From an uncultured Flavobacterium sp. (GTDB lineage: Bacteria > Bacteroidota > Bacteroidia > Flavobacteriales > Flavobacteriaceae): DNA of 64,000 nt. This document shows positions 17,801 through 26,979 of the stretch, one piece after another; within the stretch, counting starts at the first letter, position 1, and the number at the start of each line of letters is the position of its first letter. The notes under the pieces are model-generated. The model was not told the origin of the DNA, did not search any database, and was given only the letters and a program-made list of their open reading frames with translations. The stretch is taken from the NCBI RefSeq assembly GCF_943913405.1, contig NZ_CALTYA010000004.1, forward strand, positions 1-64,000. Reading direction: 5' to 3'. The translations under genes and the position numbers were made by a program.

Positions 17801-20800
17801 GCAATTGCGTAGGCTTTAAAGGAATTTCAACTTGATAGAAATTCTGCGTAAAGTCATTTCCAAAACGAATGAATGCTACCATTTCATTATCACCTAAATT
17901 ATCATTAGGCAAAGCTTCGGCATGCAAAAACATTTTCAGTTTTTTAAACTGGCGCATGTCAACACTAACATTTTTAAACACGGCTCTTGAATCTCTTGAA
18001 TTAAGACCGCCAGTTCCAACATTTGATGGGTTTTTTGATCTTACGCGCAAAGCGAGAGACTGCTCATTTTGATTGATAATCGTGTTGCTGTTATACAATT
18101 GCTCTCTGGTCACTCCCGGAGGCGTAACATAGTTAATTGGCGTTCTGTTTCCGTTTTCTTGGATATTTACAGCCAAAACATCTAAGGCAGTATCATCAGC
18201 ACTATCATCTTGACTTACTGGATCTAGTGATTTTTCATATCTTCTCCATTCTCCTCTTACTAAATCTAAGGCTCCAAAACGAAGCGTGATATCTTCAGAG
18301 AAACCAGTCATGAACATTCTCATAAAACGGATAGATCTGAAATCAGAAATCGTTCCGATCGTATTTTCATAATCCGCAACAGGAATCTTGAACTGAATCC
18401 ATCTATATCCTGTTGATCCTCCGCCAGAAAGCTCAGCACCATCTTCAGATTCTCTTACATCAGTTATATAAGGATGCGTTCCAACTCTCATGTTTGGCTG
18501 CATGTCAATGCTATATTCATAATAAGCATTGATTTCGTTCATCGTATTGTCTCTGTTGATATCTTCTGTATCAGGCAAAGTCGTAGAACCGCGATTCGTA
18601 TTGCTTACTTCAACAGGTGAATTTCCTTGAAGTCCGTTGTAATTTTTGTAACGCTGTACTACATTTCCTGAAGCCGATAAAAAGTATTGGTAGTTATCTG
18701 CAGCTGGATCGGGTTGTGAAGCAAATGCAGGAAATTTAGCCGCTTCTTCTGCATCATTCAAACCGTCAAAACCAACATCTTGGAAAGATCTATTTGCAGA
18801 TTCAACATCAAAAGCATAAATCAAAGATTGAGAAATTGGAATTTTACCCCATATAGTTTCCAAAGTTGGCTGTGTTGAACCAGCGCCTGGAAGTCCGTTT
18901 TCATATTGCTTTCTTCCGTCTTTCAAAACGTCTTCAGAAATCTCCCCTAAGTTAAAATAGATCTTTCCTGTATTTGTAGGATTTACGGAACCTTGTTGGT
19001 TTTGGTAGTAAGGGTCAAGAACCCAAAACTGGATATACTCAACATTTGATTGCTCAAAGTTAGTTGAGTTTATAGCCCTCATGATACCTCCAAAATTCTC
19101 ACGCGCTTGTGCTGGCGTAAAAGTATTTGTAGATGCCGCAATCGGATTAAAGTTATAAGGTCCTCTTTCTTGTGGAAAGTAAGATAAATCTAAAGTATTC
19201 ACAATTGTTTGCTGTCCAGCGGCAATATCTGTAACCGGATAAAGTTCTCTGCTGTAAATTCTTCTAGCATTATAAAGCGCAAGATCGTCTCTCGTTACGC
19301 CAGATGGCCTGTCAGCGAAGAAAGTTTGATCAATAGAATACCAAGCCAATTTTGATCTTTTGTAGCCATATTCAACTGTATTTGAAAGTGCTCCAAATGG
19401 CTGGTAGCCACTTGTTGCATTTTGACCAGGAACACTCGAAAGGCTCCAAGAATAAGGCGAGCGCATATCAATAGTGGTTTGCGAGCCTTCAAAATCATCC
19501 ACATAAATAGTAGATTCTCCTTCAAACTGATCTGCTTTTGGGGTATCTGGTTTCAAGTAGGCAATTTCACCTCTGAAAGAAATGTTCGAAGGAACATCAG
19601 TATCAATATTTGGAAGCTTATTCACTAAACGCGTCAAGAAAGGAACTTCTGTAGCGAAATTAGTATTCAAACCAAAAATAGAGTTGTTTACTGATTCTTG
19701 CCCGTAATTTGATTTTTGAGTAAACGGTCTTTCTGTCATTTTCAAGAAAGTAGCACCTACAAGAAACTTATCGTTGAATTTATGTTCCACATTAACACCA
19801 AAGAATCTTCTCGTTTGTTGCCCAAATACGGCATTATTTTCAAGAGAAATTTCAATCGGAGTTCCTGAAGCTTTAAGCGAAGGATCTAAAATTTGTACTC
19901 TTCCTAATTGGTAATTTACGGTATAATCGCTTCCTTCTTGCAACAGTCTTCCGCCAGCTGTTACTGTCACAGAACCTTGAGGAACGTTGAAAGCGCCAAT
20001 TGCAATTCCGTCGCCACCAGTCGATTTGAATTTACCTTTTAATTGGAATTTATTCTTGTCGCTATCTTGAAGTGCTGCGGCCTGACTGCTGCGGTACATG
20101 CTTCTGTAAACATATTTTCTCTGATTTCCATTATAAGTCAGCGGATCGTTATAATTCGCTCCAGAACCAGTCGTATTTAATTTATCAAAAAGATATTGTC
20201 CAAATGGCTCAACCGTCGTAAAAATAATTCTACCGTTTTGCTGGTCAACCGTAAGGCCAGGTATAAAGTCGAAGAAACCATCACCGTTTGGCTGCGGGTC
20301 ATTCGTATAATTCAATCTATCTACGTTGAAAACTCTCAATAAAGGCGTTAATTCCACATCTCCCGGCAATGGATTTGAAGCCGCCGGCGAAGCTGCCGTA
20401 ATGTAGTTCAAAGGCGAAGGATCAGTATACATGATGTTCATCTTGAAATCTGCCTGCTCCAATTGCGAACCTCCAGGAATAGAATAGATATTTTTCATCA
20501 TCAAATTCCAAACTGGCTTTTGAACGTTCGTCAAGTTGCTTTTCAGCATCTTCAACACCAAACTTTGAGTTGTGGGAATACCTGCATTTACTTGCGTTGC
20601 ATCAACTCCATCCGTACCAAATTCTCCGACTTGAAAAACTTCTCCACCTATCGTATATTGGTAAGCTACTGCTAAAACCTCATCGTTAGAAAGTTTTTGC
20701 GATAGGGAAATATATCCTAACTGCGGATGAAAAGTATATTCGCTCGAAGATAATTTTCTAGCATTTTCAAGTTTTGAATAATCTGTTCCTTCTGCCGCAG

Positions 20801-22082
20801 TTACTGTATTGAAACCTGCATTTGCAGTCGCGATTTCTCTAATTGCAGAATTCAAGTAATAGCCTGCGCTTCCAATTTTTCCTGGATCAAATCTGTTGTT
20901 CGAGTTTTTTGGAGGCGTATTGATCGGTGCCACGAAAAAGTTTGGATTCAACGGAGTCACCGCCACAACTTCAGTAGGATCCAATCCATTTAATTGTGCC
21001 TCACCTAAATCTTGGAGCGCAATAATATTTCTCATATTATTGTCAGTATTGCTTACGCGATTCTGGCGATTTGTTACCCAAACCTCAATTCTCGTAATCT
21101 GCACACGGCTGTCAATCAACGGATAATTTCTAAGCGAATTGTTGTATTCGTTTCTGAAATATTGCGATAAGAAGAAGTGCCTGTCTGTATCATAATCCAA
21201 GGCGAACAATTCATATTCCTGAACCGTTCCGCCACCTTCAGCCGTTACTGTTTTTGTCTGTGATTTCTGCTCAGAGAAAACTCCCGTAATTGTTGTTTTT
21301 CCAAATTGAAACTGCGCTTTTACACCAAAAAGGCTTTGCGCACCTCGAATTAATGAGCTGTTCAAAGGCAAGCTTACGTTTCCGACTTCGATTTTTTGAA
21401 TAATATCATCTTCCGTTGGAGCGTATTCTAATTTTATAAGATTCTGGAAATCAAAGGTAGATTCTGTGTCATAATTTGCATTCACATTCAGCCTCGTACC
21501 CACTTTTCCCATAAGACTCATGCTGATTCTTTGGTCAAAATCAAAGGTCGTCGTCGTTCTGTTTTGCGGAGACAATGAAGGATTGTCTTGTTTTGTATGC
21601 CTGATTCCCAAGTCCATTTCAACAGAACCCGTAGGTTTTACATCAATGGTATTTCCGCCAAAAATGGTTTCAAAAAAGCTTGAATTTACATAATATCTCG
21701 GCAACAAGTTTTTCTTGTCAGCTTCGCTTCCTGCTTTTTTGCCTTCGATTGCATCAGATTTTTTCTTGAAATATTCTCTCATTGATTCTCTCAAAATCAA
21801 CTCGTCATATTCTTCTCTGGTAAGAATAATTGGATAATTGATATTGAATCCGCCAACCGTATTCGTATAAATATAACGATCAGTAACCGAATCATAAGTG
21901 TAGGCTTCAAGTATGCTAGGAGGATTGTTAAGTTCTACTTTTCCGACAGAATATCCATCCGGAATGCTGTCTTTAACTTCTTCATCTTCTTGGGCTTGTA
22001 GTGTTACACTAAAAAATAACAAAAGCAGCGAGAAGCTAATCTTAATGTTATTTGCGATGTCTTTAGTATAGTTTGTTTTCAA
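14877..22082 (-). CDS. sprA: Cell surface protein SprA, type IX secretion outer-membrane translocon
   Basis: SprA forms the very large outer-membrane beta barrel through which type IX substrates leave the cell; in F. johnsoniae it is needed for secretion of gliding adhesins. The 2401-residue length is typical. The signal peptide ends near residue 31 (LQAQ). The N-terminal region has GSVEMDLGIRHTKQDNPSLS and the repeated SprA motility-domain pattern (RGEIAYLKPDTPKADQFEGE, then IYVDDFEGSQTTIDMRSPYS). A long succession of aromatic beta strands follows, ending FTLRYNFGN. The frame is intact. It starts 3 bases after ruvA, so it is probably cotranscribed with it. Confidence 0.96.
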   Translation of the reverse strand: MKTNYTKDIANNIKISFSLLLLFFSVTLQAQEDEEVKDSIPDGYSVGKVELNNPPSILEAYTYDSVTDRYIYTNTVGGFNINYPIILTREEYDELILRESMREYFKKKSDAIEGKKAGSEADKKNLLPRYYVNSSFFETIFGGNTIDVKPTGSVEMDLGIRHTKQDNPSLSPQNRTTTTFDFDQRISMSLMGKVGTRLNVNANYDTESTFDFQNLIKLEYAPTEDDIIQKIEVGNVSLPLNSSLIRGAQSLFGVKAQFQFGKTTITGVFSEQKSQTKTVTAEGGGTVQEYELFALDYDTDRHFFLSQYFRNEYNNSLRNYPLIDSRVQITRIEVWVTNRQNRVSNTDNNMRNIIALQDLGEAQLNGLDPTEVVAVTPLNPNFFVAPINTPPKNSNNRFDPGKIGSAGYYLNSAIREIATANAGFNTVTAAEGTDYSKLENARKLSSSEYTFHPQLGYISLSQKLSNDEVLAVAYQYTIGGEVFQVGEFGTDGVDATQVNAGIPTTQSLVLKMLKSNLTNVQKPVWNLMMKNIYSIPGGSQLEQADFKMNIMYTDPSPLNYITAASPAASNPLPGDVELTPLLRVFNVDRLNYTNDPQPNGDGFFDFIPGLTVDQQNGRIIFTTVEPFGQYLFDKLNTTGSGANYNDPLTYNGNQRKYVYRSMYRSSQAAALQDSDKNKFQLKGKFKSTGGDGIAIGAFNVPQGSVTVTAGGRLLQEGSDYTVNYQLGRVQILDPSLKASGTPIEISLENNAVFGQQTRRFFGVNVEHKFNDKFLVGATFLKMTERPFTQKSNYGQESVNNSIFGLNTNFATEVPFLTRLVNKLPNIDTDVPSNISFRGEIAYLKPDTPKADQFEGESTIYVDDFEGSQTTIDMRSPYSWSLSSVPGQNATSGYQPFGALSNTVEYGYKRSKLAWYSIDQTFFADRPSGVTRDDLALYNARRIYSRELYPVTDIAAGQQTIVNTLDLSYFPQERGPYNFNPIAASTNTFTPAQARENFGGIMRAINSTNFEQSNVEYIQFWVLDPYYQNQQGSVNPTNTGKIYFNLGEISEDVLKDGRKQYENGLPGAGSTQPTLETIWGKIPISQSLIYAFDVESANRSFQDVGFDGLNDAEEAAKFPAFASQPDPAADNYQYFLSASGNVVQRYKNYNGLQGNSPVEVSNTNRGSTTLPDTEDINRDNTMNEINAYYEYSIDMQPNMRVGTHPYITDVRESEDGAELSGGGSTGYRWIQFKIPVADYENTIGTISDFRSIRFMRMFMTGFSEDITLRFGALDLVRGEWRRYEKSLDPVSQDDSADDTALDVLAVNIQENGNRTPINYVTPPGVTREQLYNSNTIINQNEQSLALRVRSKNPSNVGTGGLNSRDSRAVFKNVSVDMRQFKKLKMFLHAEALPNDNLGDNEMVAFIRFGNDFTQNFYQVEIPLKPTQLQMGPKASPEAVWPEANEIDLPLALLTQLKILAMSPGNSLVEDELGIRYANDFELDGALAGRANAVKIGIKGNPNFGLVRTLMVGIKNGSGSPIRGEVWFNELRLAEMDNKGGMAAVASFDAQLADFATISATGRMSTQGFGSLEQGPNERSREDVQQYDIVTNMNLGKLLPKKWGITLPFNYGIGEETITPEYDPFNQDIKLDQLLDVTQDAAEKDNIKNRAIDYTKRKSINFIGVKKERGPEQKAHVYDPENLTLSYSFNEMEHHDYEIESLLDQQQRTSVDYNFSFQPKTVEPFKKTKFMKKSQYWKMLSDFNFNYLPTTISFSSNIVRQYNRQSYRDVDIQGIGLTPLYRRNYMFNYQYGFNYNLTRALKINYTASTNNIVRNYLDENGVPLEDFSIWDDYWNIGEANQHIQQLVVNYDLPLNKIPALAFVKSTYSYTGDYSWQRSTDALAEIETDEGIFSLGNTIQNAGSHRLNTALNMDVLYKYIGLTKKPKAPKKPANQAPPKPGEKITSQNKPQAKESNVFLDGLIGVLTSVKNIQINYTQNEGTVLPGFTPGVGFLGTTKPSLGFVLGSQSDIRYEAAKNGWLTNYEEFNQNFTQVTTKTLNMTANVDLFPDFKIDLTADRSYTENFSEQYDVVNGQYNSRSPYNYGNFSISTVMIGTAFSKSDEISSAAFDDFRENRLVVAERLAKGYYGNSDFPRTADGYPVGFGKSSQSVLLPSFLAAYTGGDAGGISLGAFRNIPIPNWTIKYNGLMRYKYFKDRFKRFSLQHGYRASYTINSFRSNFDYDKNSDAKDASGNFLSETIISNINLVEQFNPLIRVDFEMKNSFKVLAEMKKDRTLSMSFDNNLLTEVKGMEYIVGLGYRFKDVVITSRLADNPTNTIRSDINIKADLSLRNSSTIVRYLDYDNNQLAGGQSIWSVKLTADYAFSKNLTAIFYYDHSFSKALISTAFPLTNIRSGFTLRYNFGN

Positions 22083-22085
22083 GTA

Positions 22086-22667
22086 TTATAAGTTTTTTAA
22101 GGCTTGTTTGATAATGGTTTCAATGCTGGCTTCTGGATTTTCTTTAACGATCTTTTCTACGGATTTTTCCGCCAATTTTCTGTTAAACCCAAGAACTTCC
22201 AAAGCAGATAACGCTTCGTCTTTGTTTGTATTGTCTTGTAAAATAGAAACTTCGTCTAAATCATACACTTTTAACACTTTATCCTTCAAATCAAGGATTG
22301 CGCGCTGTGCTGTTTTGCTTCCAATTCCTTTTATAGATTGAATCGTGACAACGTCGCCAACTGCAATTGCTTGGATAATTTGCTTTGGCTCTAAAGAAGA
22401 AAGCATGGTTCGGGCAATGCTGGCACCGATGCCCGAAACGGAAATTAACATTTTGAAAATTTCCCTTTCGGATTTCTCGGCAAAGCCAAATAATGTATGT
22501 GAATCTTCCTTAATTTGTACGTAAGTAAAGAGCTTTATGCTTTCCTTATCAGGAATTAAAGAATAAGTATGTAGAGAAATATTGACTTCATACCCCACAC
22601 CATTGCAGTCGATGACTACTTCGGTTGGATTTTTTTCCACCAATTTTCCTTGTATATGTGCTATCAT
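22086..22667 (-). CDS. ruvA: Holliday junction branch migration protein RuvA
   Basis: The DNA-binding subunit of the RuvAB branch-migration complex, which tetramerises on the four-way junction and loads RuvB (encoded at 35-36 kb here). It has 193 residues from MIAHIQGKL, an ATG one codon after another ATG at 22670; both are possible. It shows an N-terminal OB fold (about 1-62), helix-hairpin-helix motifs (LISVSGIGASIARTML and IQSIKGIGSKTAQRAILDLK) and the C-terminal RuvB-binding domain (about 147-193). It leads directly into sprA. A TACATTTG element lies 18 bases upstream. Confidence 0.95.
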   Translation of the reverse strand: MIAHIQGKLVEKNPTEVVIDCNGVGYEVNISLHTYSLIPDKESIKLFTYVQIKEDSHTLFGFAEKSEREIFKMLISVSGIGASIARTMLSSLEPKQIIQAIAVGDVVTIQSIKGIGSKTAQRAILDLKDKVLKVYDLDEVSILQDNTNKDEALSALEVLGFNRKLAEKSVEKIVKENPEASIETIIKQALKNL

Positions 22668-22685
22668 CAATCGTTAAATAATTCC

Positions 22686-22693
22686 CAAATGTA
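22686..22693 (-). promoter_or_regulatory. Putative -7 element of ruvA-sprA
   Basis: TACATTTG on the minus strand, 18 bases before the ruvA ATG, in the 78-base gap after the malic enzyme gene. No TTG is visible at the ideal upstream distance. Confidence 0.4.
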
Positions 22694-22745
22694 ACGAAAA
22701 AGTTTTATTGAAAACCGACTAATCGACGAACTACAAAAAAATCAG

Positions 22746-25043
22746 TTAAAAATTAACTTTTATAGATTTCTGCTTTTTTTCTTTTTCTTGGGCGTCAACC
22801 ACCGCAACTGCTGCCATATTTACCATTTCTTCTACACTCGCGCCCAACTGAAAAATGTGAACGGGTTTGTCCATTCCCATCATAATTGGCCCGATAGAAA
22901 CCGATTTATCTAATTCTTTCAGCATTTTATAATTGATATTTGCAGATTCTAAATTTGGGAAAATCATAGTATTTACTTTTTTCCCTGCTAATTTTGAAAA
23001 AGGAAATTTCTTCTGAAGCATATCCGGATTCAAGGCAAAATCTGCCTGAATTTCTCCATCAACCACCAAATCAGGATAGTATTTATGCAGATAAGCCACT
23101 GCTTCTGAAACTTTTTGGGCACTTTTATCTTGCGAAGAACCAAAGTTTGAAAACGAAACCATTGCAATTACAGGTTCCATTCCAAAAAGGCGAACGGTTT
23201 TCGCCGTCATCAAGGCAATTTTAGCCAAATCTTCCGCAGATGGATTTGGATTTATAGCAGTATCTGACAAGAAAATCGGACCTCTTTTGGTCATCATCAT
23301 ATTTGTCGTAGCAATTCTAGTAACGCCTGGCGCCATGTCAATCAATTGCATCATCGGCTTCACAACTGAAGGATAACTTCTTGAATAACCAGTAACCAAA
23401 GCATCTGCTTCACCTTCATTGACCATCATTGCTGCGAAATAATTTCTCTCACGCATCCATTTTTGGGCGTCCAGCAAGCTTGTTCCTTTTCGTCTTCTTC
23501 CTTCCCAAAAAGAATTTGCATAGCGCAGTCTTCTTTCGTCTTCTTCAGAAGTTTTTGGGTCAATAATTGTCACATCGGCATCAAAACCTAGTTCCTCTTT
23601 AAGTTCCTGGATGATTTCTTTATTTCCTAATAAAATTGGAATTCCGATTTTTTCTTCCAGAACAATTTGAGCGGCTTTTAATACATCCAAATGATCTGCT
23701 TCTGCGAAAACCACACGTTTCGGGTCAGTTTTCGCTCTATTTGCCAAAAGCCTAACCATTTTATTATCAGAACCTAAGCGCTCTAACAATTCTTCTTCAT
23801 ATCTGTCCCAATCATGAATTGGATGCAAAGCTACGCCTGATTCCATTGCCGCTTTTGCAACTGCCGGAGCGACAACCGCAATCAATCTCGGATCAAAAGG
23901 TTTTGGGATAATGTAATCTCTTCCGAAGATTAATTTTGTTTCTCCATAAGCAATATTTACCTGTTCAGGAACAGATGCTTTTGCCAATGCCGCCAAAGCT
24001 CTTACCGCCGCCATTTTCATCGCTTCGTTGATTTTTGTAGCGCGAACATCTAAAGCACCGCGGAAAATATAAGGAAAACCAAGAACGTTATTCACTTGGT
24101 TAGGATGGTCAGAACGGCCAGTCGCCATAATGATATCTTTTCTTGTTTCAATAGCAACATTATAATCAATCTCTGGAATTGGATTCGCCATGGCAAAAAC
24201 AATCGGGTCGTTTGCCATTTCCAAAAGCATTTCTGAAGTAAGAATATTTCCTGCGGAAAGTCCGAGGAAAACATCAGCTCCAACCAAAGCTTCGCCTAAA
24301 GTAATATTTTTGAAGCCTTTTGAGTATTTTTTTTGTAAATCAGACAAATCAGTTCTATCCGCAGAAAGAACTCCATCTTTGTCAAACATGATGATATTAT
24401 CAACATTTACGCCCAACAAAACATATAGATTCGCACAAGCCAAAGCCGCAGAACCAGCTCCAGAAACTACGATTTTCACATCTTCAATCTTTTTTCCTGC
24501 TAATTCCAAAGCATTTAATAAAGCTGCAGATGAAATAATCGCAGTTCCGTGCTGATCGTCATGCATTACCGGAATATTCAATTCCTCTACCAATCTTCTT
24601 TCGATTTCAAAAGACTCTGGCGCTTTTATGTCTTCTAAATTGATTCCTCCAAAAGTTGGCGAAATATTTTTTACCGTCTCAATGAATTTTTCAATGTCTT
24701 TTGTGTCTACTTCTATGTCAAAAACATCAATATCTGCAAAGATTTTGAACAATAAAGCTTTCCCTTCCATGACTGGTTTTGAAGCTTCCGGACCGATATC
24801 GCCCAAGCCTAAAACCGCAGTTCCATTTGAAATAACAGCTACTAGATTTCCTTTCGCCGTATATTTATAAACATTATTGACATCTTTTACAATTTCAAGG
24901 CAAGGCTCTGCAACCCCTGGAGAATAAGCCAAAGACAAATCTCTTTGCGTAGCGTAAGCCTTTGTAGGCACGACTTCAATTTTTCCTGGAGATGGTTTTG
25001 CATGGTATAAAAGTGCTTCCCTTCTTTTGCTGTACTTGTTCAT
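22746..25043 (-). CDS. maeB: NADP-dependent malic enzyme with phosphotransacetylase-like domain
   Basis: A cytoplasmic enzyme that decarboxylates malate to pyruvate while reducing NADP. From MNKYSKRREALLYH (ATG at 25043; an upstream ATG at 25070 is less likely as it overlaps the -7 element) it has 765 residues. The malic enzyme half (about 1-425) shows LSLAYSPGVAEPC, MHDDQHGTA and VVSGAGSAALACANL. The second half (about 430-765) is related to phosphate acetyltransferase (FAEADHLDVLKAAQI, MVNEGEADALVTGYSRS, TDTAINPNPSAEDLA). In MaeB this half is thought to be regulatory rather than catalytic. The fusion is normal for MaeB. Confidence 0.95.
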   Translation of the reverse strand: MNKYSKRREALLYHAKPSPGKIEVVPTKAYATQRDLSLAYSPGVAEPCLEIVKDVNNVYKYTAKGNLVAVISNGTAVLGLGDIGPEASKPVMEGKALLFKIFADIDVFDIEVDTKDIEKFIETVKNISPTFGGINLEDIKAPESFEIERRLVEELNIPVMHDDQHGTAIISSAALLNALELAGKKIEDVKIVVSGAGSAALACANLYVLLGVNVDNIIMFDKDGVLSADRTDLSDLQKKYSKGFKNITLGEALVGADVFLGLSAGNILTSEMLLEMANDPIVFAMANPIPEIDYNVAIETRKDIIMATGRSDHPNQVNNVLGFPYIFRGALDVRATKINEAMKMAAVRALAALAKASVPEQVNIAYGETKLIFGRDYIIPKPFDPRLIAVVAPAVAKAAMESGVALHPIHDWDRYEEELLERLGSDNKMVRLLANRAKTDPKRVVFAEADHLDVLKAAQIVLEEKIGIPILLGNKEIIQELKEELGFDADVTIIDPKTSEEDERRLRYANSFWEGRRRKGTSLLDAQKWMRERNYFAAMMVNEGEADALVTGYSRSYPSVVKPMMQLIDMAPGVTRIATTNMMMTKRGPIFLSDTAINPNPSAEDLAKIALMTAKTVRLFGMEPVIAMVSFSNFGSSQDKSAQKVSEAVAYLHKYYPDLVVDGEIQADFALNPDMLQKKFPFSKLAGKKVNTMIFPNLESANINYKMLKELDKSVSIGPIMMGMDKPVHIFQLGASVEEMVNMAAVAVVDAQEKEKKQKSIKVNF

Positions 25044-25067
25044 TTTTGTAGAATTTATTCTGACTTG

Positions 25068-25075
25068 CAAAGGTA
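25068..25075 (-). promoter_or_regulatory. Putative -7 element of maeB
   Basis: TACCTTTG on the minus strand fits TAnnTTTG, 24 bases before the chosen ATG at 25043. Confidence 0.4.
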
Positions 25076-25110
25076 AAGCTATGTGCGAAATAGAGAAACT
25101 TTTATACGAT

Positions 25111-26979
25111 TTAATTCACAAACATTTCGTCAGGATCTGTCAGCAGATTTAATTTTTGTCGATAATCGCTATTCAGCAAGCTCAATCCATATTGATAAGC
25201 GGCGTTCATCCAGCCAAAACCTTCTTCGGTGATGTAGTCGAATTCAGTTCCTACATTTCCATATTCGGCGAAGATTTTATGCGAGCTGATTTCCAAGTCA
25301 AATTTCTCAGGAATGGTTCCGTTATAATCGACTGCATTTCTGGTAATGAGCCACAGCCATCTGTAAATCATTTCCTGCACTTCAGCTTCATAGCCATAAT
25401 TCAACAAGCCTTGCCAAAGCAAAATTTGATGCGGTGCCCAGCCAAACGGATAATCCCACTGTCTTACTGGCGCATTTGGAAGAATTGTTTCTATCATTTC
25501 TTTTGTGCTTCCTGCGATTCCGCCTTTCATCTTGAATTTTGGCAACGTTTCTTTTACTAATTCTTCAGCTTGTTCTTTAGAAGAAATTTTAGCCCAAAGC
25601 GGGAAAAAAGTTGGCGCCGCTTCGAATTCGTGCTGTTCTTTTTTCAAGAAATTATAATCGAAATAAATACTTTTTTCTTCATTCCAGCAAAGCGAATTGA
25701 TTCTTTGTTTCCTTAAATCAGATTGTTTTTGCCAATAATCAGCGTGATGCACTGTATTAGAATTGACTTCGAATTTTCCGTTAAAATATTTTTTAATTAA
25801 AAAAGCGATGTCAGTTTCATATTTATAAAGAAAGCAATTTACGGCAACCGTATTCAAATCGGCGCAAACATTCACCAAGCGATTTGTCGTGTCATGGCCG
25901 CTTTCTCGCATGCTTCTGTCTTGAATAAAATAAGCATCCAGTTCAGCATCTACAATTTCTCTTTTCAAATATTTATGCTCAAATTCACGCAATGGAATTT
26001 TATGCTTCAAGGCATATTCTTCTAAAATATCATCAAAATGTCCGGTTTCCACTTCAAACGGAATTCCGATTCCTTCCGCTTTATAACGATTCAATCCTGA
26101 AGAAGTCAAGCGTTTTCCTTCTTCCATCCAAACCGTTTCATATTCTTTAATTGCGGTTTTCAAATGCCTTTCGATCCAGTTTGCATCCTGGTCTTTTTCG
26201 GCAATATCCATGATAAGCGACGTATATAAAGGAGGCTGTGTTCTGGTCAAATAATAGCTTCTGTTGGCATTCAGAATTTTTCCATAGTGATCAATTTGGT
26301 ACTTAAAATTCTCTGCAATATCTTTTGCTTCCTGAATTTTCCCATCCGTAATTAATCCCAAAGCGATGAAATAACTGTCCCAGCCATACATTTCATTAAA
26401 TCTTCCGCCAGGAACAACGAACGGAACTCCTTGAATTTCACCATCGGATTTTTGCAAAGCCAATGCTAAAATTCCCGGATTTTCATTTAGCGACAGAACA
26501 TATTCTGGCGTAATATTTTCAGCTAAGATTCGGACTTCAAAATGGTTGTTTTTTTTCTGTAATTCAGAGAAATAATCAATCGCCAACTGATCTGTCGAAG
26601 GAACATACAAAATTGAAATATGGTGATTTGTCTTTTCATCGCCCACGATTTTCTTCAAGCCTTTTTCATCAATCGTGCGCTTGAGTCCGTTCCAATACAA
26701 ATCTTTTATTTTTCGAGAAATTCGATCTACGGGATTTTCTATAATTGCGTTTAACTTGATTTCTGCAAACTCGGTATTTTCTCTTTTCGAAAGCGCTAAT
26801 TCTTGAAGCAAATTTGAAAGATGATACGTTCCTCCTATCAAAATAGACTTCCCATCAACGTCTTCCAAAAGAAAACTCTTCGGACCTTGGTCGTCAATTG
26901 TTATTTTTTTATCGCCGTCCGTATCTTCTTGGGCGAGTAATTTTTCAATCGTATTTTGTATGTGTAATTTAAATTTCAT
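25111..26979 (-). CDS. Trehalase, glycoside hydrolase family 37
   Basis: Hydrolyses trehalose to two glucose molecules. The 622-residue protein carries both GH37 signatures: PGGRFNEMYGWDSYFI near residue 200 and QWDYPFGWAPHQ near 515. There is no signal peptide, so it is probably cytoplasmic and acts on sugar brought in by the neighbouring transporter. The N-terminus has an EF-hand-like loop (DTDGDKKITIDD, about residues 19-30), an extra feature compared with E. coli TreF. Its start overlaps the end of the MFS transporter gene by 11 bases, so the two are coupled. Confidence 0.92.
   Translation of the reverse strand: MKFKLHIQNTIEKLLAQEDTDGDKKITIDDQGPKSFLLEDVDGKSILIGGTYHLSNLLQELALSKRENTEFAEIKLNAIIENPVDRISRKIKDLYWNGLKRTIDEKGLKKIVGDEKTNHHISILYVPSTDQLAIDYFSELQKKNNHFEVRILAENITPEYVLSLNENPGILALALQKSDGEIQGVPFVVPGGRFNEMYGWDSYFIALGLITDGKIQEAKDIAENFKYQIDHYGKILNANRSYYLTRTQPPLYTSLIMDIAEKDQDANWIERHLKTAIKEYETVWMEEGKRLTSSGLNRYKAEGIGIPFEVETGHFDDILEEYALKHKIPLREFEHKYLKREIVDAELDAYFIQDRSMRESGHDTTNRLVNVCADLNTVAVNCFLYKYETDIAFLIKKYFNGKFEVNSNTVHHADYWQKQSDLRKQRINSLCWNEEKSIYFDYNFLKKEQHEFEAAPTFFPLWAKISSKEQAEELVKETLPKFKMKGGIAGSTKEMIETILPNAPVRQWDYPFGWAPHQILLWQGLLNYGYEAEVQEMIYRWLWLITRNAVDYNGTIPEKFDLEISSHKIFAEYGNVGTEFDYITEEGFGWMNAAYQYGLSLLNSDYRQKLNLLTDPDEMFVN

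Noticed and set aside
17503..17835. Open frame of 110 codons on the plus strand within sprA
   Set aside because: Lies fully antisense to the conserved sprA frame, with no family similarity or promoter; the same holds for several other plus-strand frames inside sprA.
24190..24555. 121-codon plus-strand frame inside the malic enzyme gene
   Set aside because: Antisense shadow of a well-conserved enzyme; composition is that of a complementary frame.
25156..25560. 134-codon plus-strand frame inside trehalase
   Set aside because: Antisense to GH37 signature regions; no recognisable domain or start signal.
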